Shown here in pieces: positions 62,425 through 64,000 of a stretch of 64,000 nt of DNA. The notes under the pieces are model-generated. The model was not told the origin of the DNA, ran no database searches, and was given only the letters and a program-made list of their open reading frames with translations. The translations under genes were made by a program, and so were the position numbers. Each line of letters starts with the position of its first letter. Position 1 is the stretch's first letter. Origin of the DNA: Flavisolibacter tropicus (GTDB taxonomy: Bacteria > Bacteroidota > Bacteroidia > Chitinophagales > Chitinophagaceae). The DNA is taken from assembly GCF_001644645.1 (NCBI RefSeq), contig NZ_CP011390.1, positions 1 to 64,000 of the forward strand, in the 5' to 3' direction.

Positions 62425-62907
62425 ATGACTAGCAGATTGGCACAGCCGAGTGATTTTGACTTCATTTATGATATTTATATGGATGAAGAAGCCAATCCTC
62501 AACTCACATTTGACCCTATGGGGCGCGAGGCTTTCAAAACGATCTATGATGGTTTACTTCAAACCCATACACTTTATGTAGCAGAAGAAGATGGTGAAAG
62601 AGTAGGAACCTATCGCTTAATACCAAAACAATACCGCCAAGCACATATTCTTTATTTAGGCAGTTTTGGTGTTCAACCTACAGATAAGGGCAAAGGTTAT
62701 GGTTATCGGATATTGGAAGAAATAAAGCAACGCAGTAAAGAGCAGGGTTTCTTACGGCTGGAATTGACTGTAGAAGTCAACAACGATAGAGCCATTCATG
62801 TATATCAAAAAGCAGGCTTTGAAATGGAGGGCCGTATACGCAAAAGCTCCCGGTTAGATTCTACCGGTGACTATTATGATGAATACCTGATGGCTATTTT
62901 ATTATAG
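62425..62907 (+). CDS. GNAT family N-acetyltransferase
   Basis: 160-residue acetyltransferase. The acetyl-CoA-binding motif A is YLGSFGVQPTDKGKGYGYRI (about residues 81-100; Q/R-x-x-G-x-G/A form KGKGYGYRI), followed by LRLELTVEVNNDRAIHVYQK (motif B) and AGFEMEGRIRKSSRL. The substrate is unknown. ATG at 62425 is the best start; a GTG at 62395 is in frame but would add atypical residues. It converges with selO, 20 bp apart. Confidence 0.9.
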   Translation: MTSRLAQPSDFDFIYDIYMDEEANPQLTFDPMGREAFKTIYDGLLQTHTLYVAEEDGERVGTYRLIPKQYRQAHILYLGSFGVQPTDKGKGYGYRILEEIKQRSKEQGFLRLELTVEVNNDRAIHVYQKAGFEMEGRIRKSSRLDSTGDYYDEYLMAILL

Positions 62908-62926
62908 TTATATTTTCAATCCTGTA

Positions 62927-64000
62927 TTAAGAGCTGCAAGACAGCATAGAACAACCAGCCTGCTGTGTAGCCCAGTCTGGGCGCTTGACAAAGAATTCCG
63001 CATACTTATTGGAGTAGGGGTCCTTAATCGCTTCCTGCAGTTTGGAAAAGAGTGTGTTTTCTCCATTCTCCAATTCTTGAATAGCTTGATGCAATAAGTA
63101 ATTGCGTAGAATGAAGCGTGGGTTAGTTGCACGCATTAATTTGATTCGTTCTTCTGTTGATATCGTATTCTTTTCTAAACGCTCCAGGTAGTCATTCATC
63201 CATTGATAGACGTCTGTCGCTTGCTGTGCTTCAGGTTCCTGGTAAAAGCTTTCTTTAAAATGATCTAGTATATCCTGCTCTGTATGTAAAGTAGAAGGCA
63301 AGTCTATTAGAAGTTGAAAGAAAATGGTCATGTCTGGCTTCAAATCTATTAATACCTTTTCCAATTGGCGGATTAGCACAATGTCTTCTTCAAATAATGC
63401 ATCCAAACCAAGCTTGTTTGTCATCATGCCATAGTAATACATCCAATAGGTATCATCATAACTTTCTAGGGCCGCTGATAAAGGAGTAGTATCTGTAAAC
63501 GCAGGTGCAATAGCGCCCGCTAAGCAAGCTAAGTTCCATTTGCCAATACCTGCTTGTTTGCCAAAGGCATACCGGCGGCCCGGCAGGTCGGTAGTATTTG
63601 GAGTAAAGTTGGGGTCATAGTCGTCCATAAAGGAATAGGGACCGTAATCAATAGTTAGCCCCAATATAGACATGTTATCTGTATTCATCACTCCATGTAC
63701 AAAACCTACACGCGTCCATTCCACCATCAATTTTGCCGTTCTTTCCACTACTTCTTTGTACCAGGCAATGATCCTGTCATCGCCCTGAATATGCGGGTAA
63801 TAGCGGTCAATGGTCCAGTTGATAAGTCCCAACAAGTTTTCTTTCTCCTGACGGGCAGCCAATATCTCAAAATTGCCAAAGCGGATAAAGGTGGGTGCAA
63901 CACGTGTTACAATAGCACCCGGCTCATAAGCTTCATTGCCATTGTAAAACATATCGCGCAAAACGGGATCGCCTGTACTTATAAGACTTAAAGCCCGGGT
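62927..64000 (-). CDS. selO: Protein adenylyltransferase SelO (YdiU family), 5' end beyond the window
   Basis: Pseudokinase-fold enzyme that transfers AMP from ATP to protein hydroxyl groups. The frame stays open to the right edge (TRALSLISTGDPVLRDMFYN), so about 340 C-terminal residues are present and the nucleotide-binding N-terminal part is missing. Visible are VHGVMNTDNMSILGLTIDYG (catalytic-loop region with N and D) and GPYSFMDDYDP, RYAFGKQAGIGKWNLACLA, and the C-terminal NPRFILRNYLLHQAI. The protein ends in GCSMLSCSS; two cysteines at the extreme end fit the conserved Cys seen in SelO, where eukaryotic forms carry selenocysteine. Confidence 0.93.
   Translation of the reverse strand, partial: TRALSLISTGDPVLRDMFYNGNEAYEPGAIVTRVAPTFIRFGNFEILAARQEKENLLGLINWTIDRYYPHIQGDDRIIAWYKEVVERTAKLMVEWTRVGFVHGVMNTDNMSILGLTIDYGPYSFMDDYDPNFTPNTTDLPGRRYAFGKQAGIGKWNLACLAGAIAPAFTDTTPLSAALESYDDTYWMYYYGMMTNKLGLDALFEEDIVLIRQLEKVLIDLKPDMTIFFQLLIDLPSTLHTEQDILDHFKESFYQEPEAQQATDVYQWMNDYLERLEKNTISTEERIKLMRATNPRFILRNYLLHQAIQELENGENTLFSKLQEAIKDPYSNKYAEFFVKRPDWATQQAGCSMLSCSS

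Overview
The window looks like a chromosomal segment of a Bacteroidota bacterium, most likely of the Chitinophagaceae type. The support is a type IX secretion (T9SS) sorting domain paired with a PorP/SprF protein, two tandem SusC/SusD loci, a three-gene Bacteroidota-type succinate dehydrogenase operon, Bacteroidota-type LptD and OstA-like proteins, and several exact TAnnTTTG (-7) promoter boxes. I see no phage, plasmid, CRISPR or restriction genes. One tRNA is present and no rRNA.

Layout. 1-9311: the 3' part of a giant surface adhesin gene made of about 44 nearly identical 156-bp (52-residue) repeats, ending in a T9SS type B sorting domain and followed by its sprF/porP partner. The first half of the array is peppered with single-base homopolymer deletions that look like assembly error. 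9558-9674: tRNA-Leu(CAA) and terminator. 9963-16934: a saccharopine/alanine dehydrogenase-family enzyme, trmN6, tsaD, an ABC permease and tex. 17144-19539: an ECF sigma factor with an anti-sigma-like membrane protein and, across an 840-bp gap, a DUF6249 membrane protein. The same promoter-like motif, CTGTAACC-N17-GTC, sits once before the sigma gene and twice before the DUF6249 gene, suggesting a small autoregulated regulon. 19584-22990: S41 protease, an amino-sugar kinase and murQ (wall recycling). 23063-27888: a four-helix-bundle gene between AGCTAAT-type repeats, an unknown acidic protein, and sdhCAB. 28028-34732: an unrecognised large outer-membrane protein, ychF and an SpmAB-like fusion. 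34790-49029 (all minus): two SusCD systems, a DUF4397 lipoprotein and an MG2/plug-domain protein. 49291-57878: an envelope cluster (OstA-like, MlaD-like, two amidases, LptD, PlsC). 57888-64000: ung, DUF92, SDR, aldo/keto reductase, CWC protein, GNAT and a partial selO.

Between genes the window carries many short quasi-periodic runs (repeated words such as CCATTGA, TTCACGT, CAAATTCC, AGCTAAT) and GC-rich palindromes of the CCCCTTTAGGGG kind. One such run appears to have been captured in frame inside trmN6. The most testable new ideas are the ECF regulon motif, the homogenised adhesin array, and the repeat elements that touch or enter genes.
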